Below, piece after piece: positions 62,737 to 64,000 of a DNA stretch of 64,000 bases. Location of the stretch: assembly GCA_009377495.1 (NCBI GenBank), contig WHTZ01000021.1, positions 1 through 64,000 on the forward strand, read 5' to 3'. Source of the DNA: Luteitalea sp. (GTDB lineage: Bacteria; Acidobacteriota; Vicinamibacteria; Vicinamibacterales; Vicinamibacteraceae). Numbering within the stretch: position 1 is the first letter of the stretch; every line of letters begins with the position of its first letter. A program made the position numbers and the translations under genes. Under the pieces are notes generated by a model. That model saw nothing but the letters and a program-made list of their open reading frames with translations. It ran no database searches and had not been told where the DNA came from.

Positions 62737-64000
62737 ATGACGACGATGACGATGGTTCGGAATGAGGATGCTTTCCTAAAGCTGATGGTCTGGACACTCT
62801 TCTTGAGTGCCCTGCTTGCTAGCCTTATGCTGCCCGGTAGCGCGGCCGCTCAGGCACTGTCCACAATCCGGGGAGCGGTCACCGATCAGAGTGGCGGCGT
62901 CGTGCCTGGAGTTACGGTGACGGTCACGGATGTCGGAACGAACGTGCTTGTGCGGACCGTGATCTCGAATGACAGCGGAGACTACGAGGTGCCCGACCTT
63001 CACCCGAGCACCTACCAGATTCGCGCAGAGCTGTCAGGATTTCGGACCTTTGTCGCCGACCGCGTCGTCCTGGACGGGTCCCAGACCCGACGCGTCAACG
63101 TCGTGCTTCAATTGGGTGAGGTCAGCGATGAGGTCCTGGTCGACGCCGGGGCGGCCGTCATCACCACCGACAGTGGCGATATCTCGGCCAAGTTCACAGA
63201 AGAACTGTTCGATGCCAGCCCGCTAGTGAATACCTATTACCCGCAATCGCTTCTCACGACGCTGGCAGGTGTCGAGAGCCAAATGGGAAGCTGGTCCCTA
63301 CGGATGGCCGGTCAACCAGCCTCCCAGAACGCCCTCGGGATGGATGGTGTCTATCAGGACGGCACCGTGAATCTGATCAATAACATGATGGATTTCACGG
63401 AGTTGACGATGACGGCCGTGGGGAACACAGCCGATCAGGCGCGGATTTCGTCCTTCAACATGATCTCGAAGAGCGGCTCCAATCAGTTCCGCGGCAGCCT
63501 CTTCTACACCCATTTCAATTCGGCGCTCAACGCGCGGAGTTTCTTTGAGCCGAGTAAGCTCTCCGCGCGCGAGCACAAATCGCACATCGACGTCTCGGGT
63601 CCAATCGTTCGGGACCGCACCTTCTTCTACGCGTCTTATTTCCATCAGAACATTCCCTCAGCCTCCTTCAATCGCTCAACGGTGGCAACCGCCGCGATGC
63701 GCGACGGCGACTTTTCCCAGCTCCTCGCGGGGCCCAATCCCACGCCGGTGATCGATCCGCTCACGGGTGCCCCGTTCCCAGGCAATGTCATTCCCCCGGA
63801 GCGGTTCAATGCGCTCTCCGCGCTGGTACAGGAGCAATTCATCCCGCCACCCAACCTCGAGGATGCGGATACGCTCGTGAACAACCTTGGTTTCGAGCAC
63901 GCCTACCCAGAGGATCTGTATCGGGCAGACTACCCGATGGTGCGCATCGATCACCAGATCTCCACGAACAACACGCTTTACGGTCGCTTCATCCAACGCT
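62737..64000 (+). CDS. TonB-dependent receptor, Oar-type, N-terminal part (cut by window edge)
   Basis: 421 complete codons from the ATG at 62737, which has GGAGGG five bases upstream; the gene runs off the right edge. A signal peptide (LFLSALLASLMLPGSAAAQ) is followed by a carboxypeptidase-regulatory-like domain (STIRGAVTDQSGGVVPGVTV), the plug with FNMISKSGSNQFRGSLFYTH, and the first barrel strands (SGPIVRDRTFFYASYF). It starts 18 bases after the preceding receptor gene and shares its domain order and many phrases, so the pair arose by tandem duplication and is probably co-transcribed. Similar but not identical ligands are likely. Confidence 0.9.
   Translation, partial: MTTMTMVRNEDAFLKLMVWTLFLSALLASLMLPGSAAAQALSTIRGAVTDQSGGVVPGVTVTVTDVGTNVLVRTVISNDSGDYEVPDLHPSTYQIRAELSGFRTFVADRVVLDGSQTRRVNVVLQLGEVSDEVLVDAGAAVITTDSGDISAKFTEELFDASPLVNTYYPQSLLTTLAGVESQMGSWSLRMAGQPASQNALGMDGVYQDGTVNLINNMMDFTELTMTAVGNTADQARISSFNMISKSGSNQFRGSLFYTHFNSALNARSFFEPSKLSAREHKSHIDVSGPIVRDRTFFYASYFHQNIPSASFNRSTVATAAMRDGDFSQLLAGPNPTPVIDPLTGAPFPGNVIPPERFNALSALVQEQFIPPPNLEDADTLVNNLGFEHAYPEDLYRADYPMVRIDHQISTNNTLYGRFIQR

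Overview
The window reads as accessory, polysaccharide-degrading DNA from a GC-rich Gram-negative bacterium. The best guess is Acidobacteriota (Vicinamibacteria-like). The pointers are five very large TonB-dependent receptors of the Oar type with an N-terminal carboxypeptidase-regulatory-like domain, three PVC-type dehydrogenase/HEAT/cytochrome c fusions, three sulfatases, several Gfo/Idh/MocA oxidoreductases, a DUF1080 protein and many insertion-sequence remnants. Planctomycetota or Verrucomicrobiota are less likely because Oar-like receptors dominate. No rRNA, tRNA or CRISPR array was seen. Base composition and codon style change between blocks, which suggests a mosaic.

Layout. 1-5.5 kb is a mobile-element graveyard: the 5' part of an IS110-family transposase, a frameshifted IS91-family transposase, a decayed unknown gene, a 25-bp perfect inverted repeat and a large unknown protein. 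5.5-23.4 kb is a uronate/aldonate locus, nearly all on the minus strand: LysR regulator, hexuronate-type MFS importer, enolase-superfamily dehydratase, DapA-like aldolase, Gfo/Idh/MocA protein, and a giant esterase-esterase-glycosidase. After a junk segment with TPR and LysR remnants come an Oar-type receptor and a lipoprotein glycosidase that is paralogous to the C-terminal half of the giant enzyme. 23.5-33.1 kb holds an IS remnant, a Tat-exported TIM-barrel isomerase-like protein divergent from a lipoprotein PVC-type dehydrogenase, and a GntR/LacI-type regulator divergent from an SDR-SIS operon. That operon ends in two damaged genes: a ROK-kinase/FAD-oxidoreductase chimera and a frameshifted phosphotriesterase-like gene. 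33.2-36.8 kb is a second receptor. 37.0-42.8 kb is an amino-sugar-like catabolic operon: NagB-like deaminase, ceramidase-like hydrolase, class I aldolase, Gfo/Idh/MocA protein and PfkB kinase. 42.7-52.3 kb (minus) carries a dehydrogenase, a receptor and two sulfatases. 52.6-59.2 kb (plus) carries a Gfo/Idh/MocA protein, a DUF1080 protein, a sulfatase and a dehydrogenase. 59.5-64 kb holds two tandem receptors, the last cut by the window edge.

How it fits together (inference). Receptors import oligosaccharides. Secreted sulfatases, esterases and glycosidases trim them. Periplasmic cytochrome-linked dehydrogenases, Gfo/Idh/MocA proteins, the TIM-barrel protein and the DUF1080 protein resemble an oxidative (3-keto-glycoside) route, while the MFS/dehydratase/aldolase and NagB/kinase/aldolase sets process uronic acids and amino sugars. 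A sulfated, uronate- and amino-sugar-containing glycan is a reasonable but unproven substrate. Two sets of shared upstream DNA elements (24968/29124, and 52305/52389/59374) look like operators that tie separate units into regulons.
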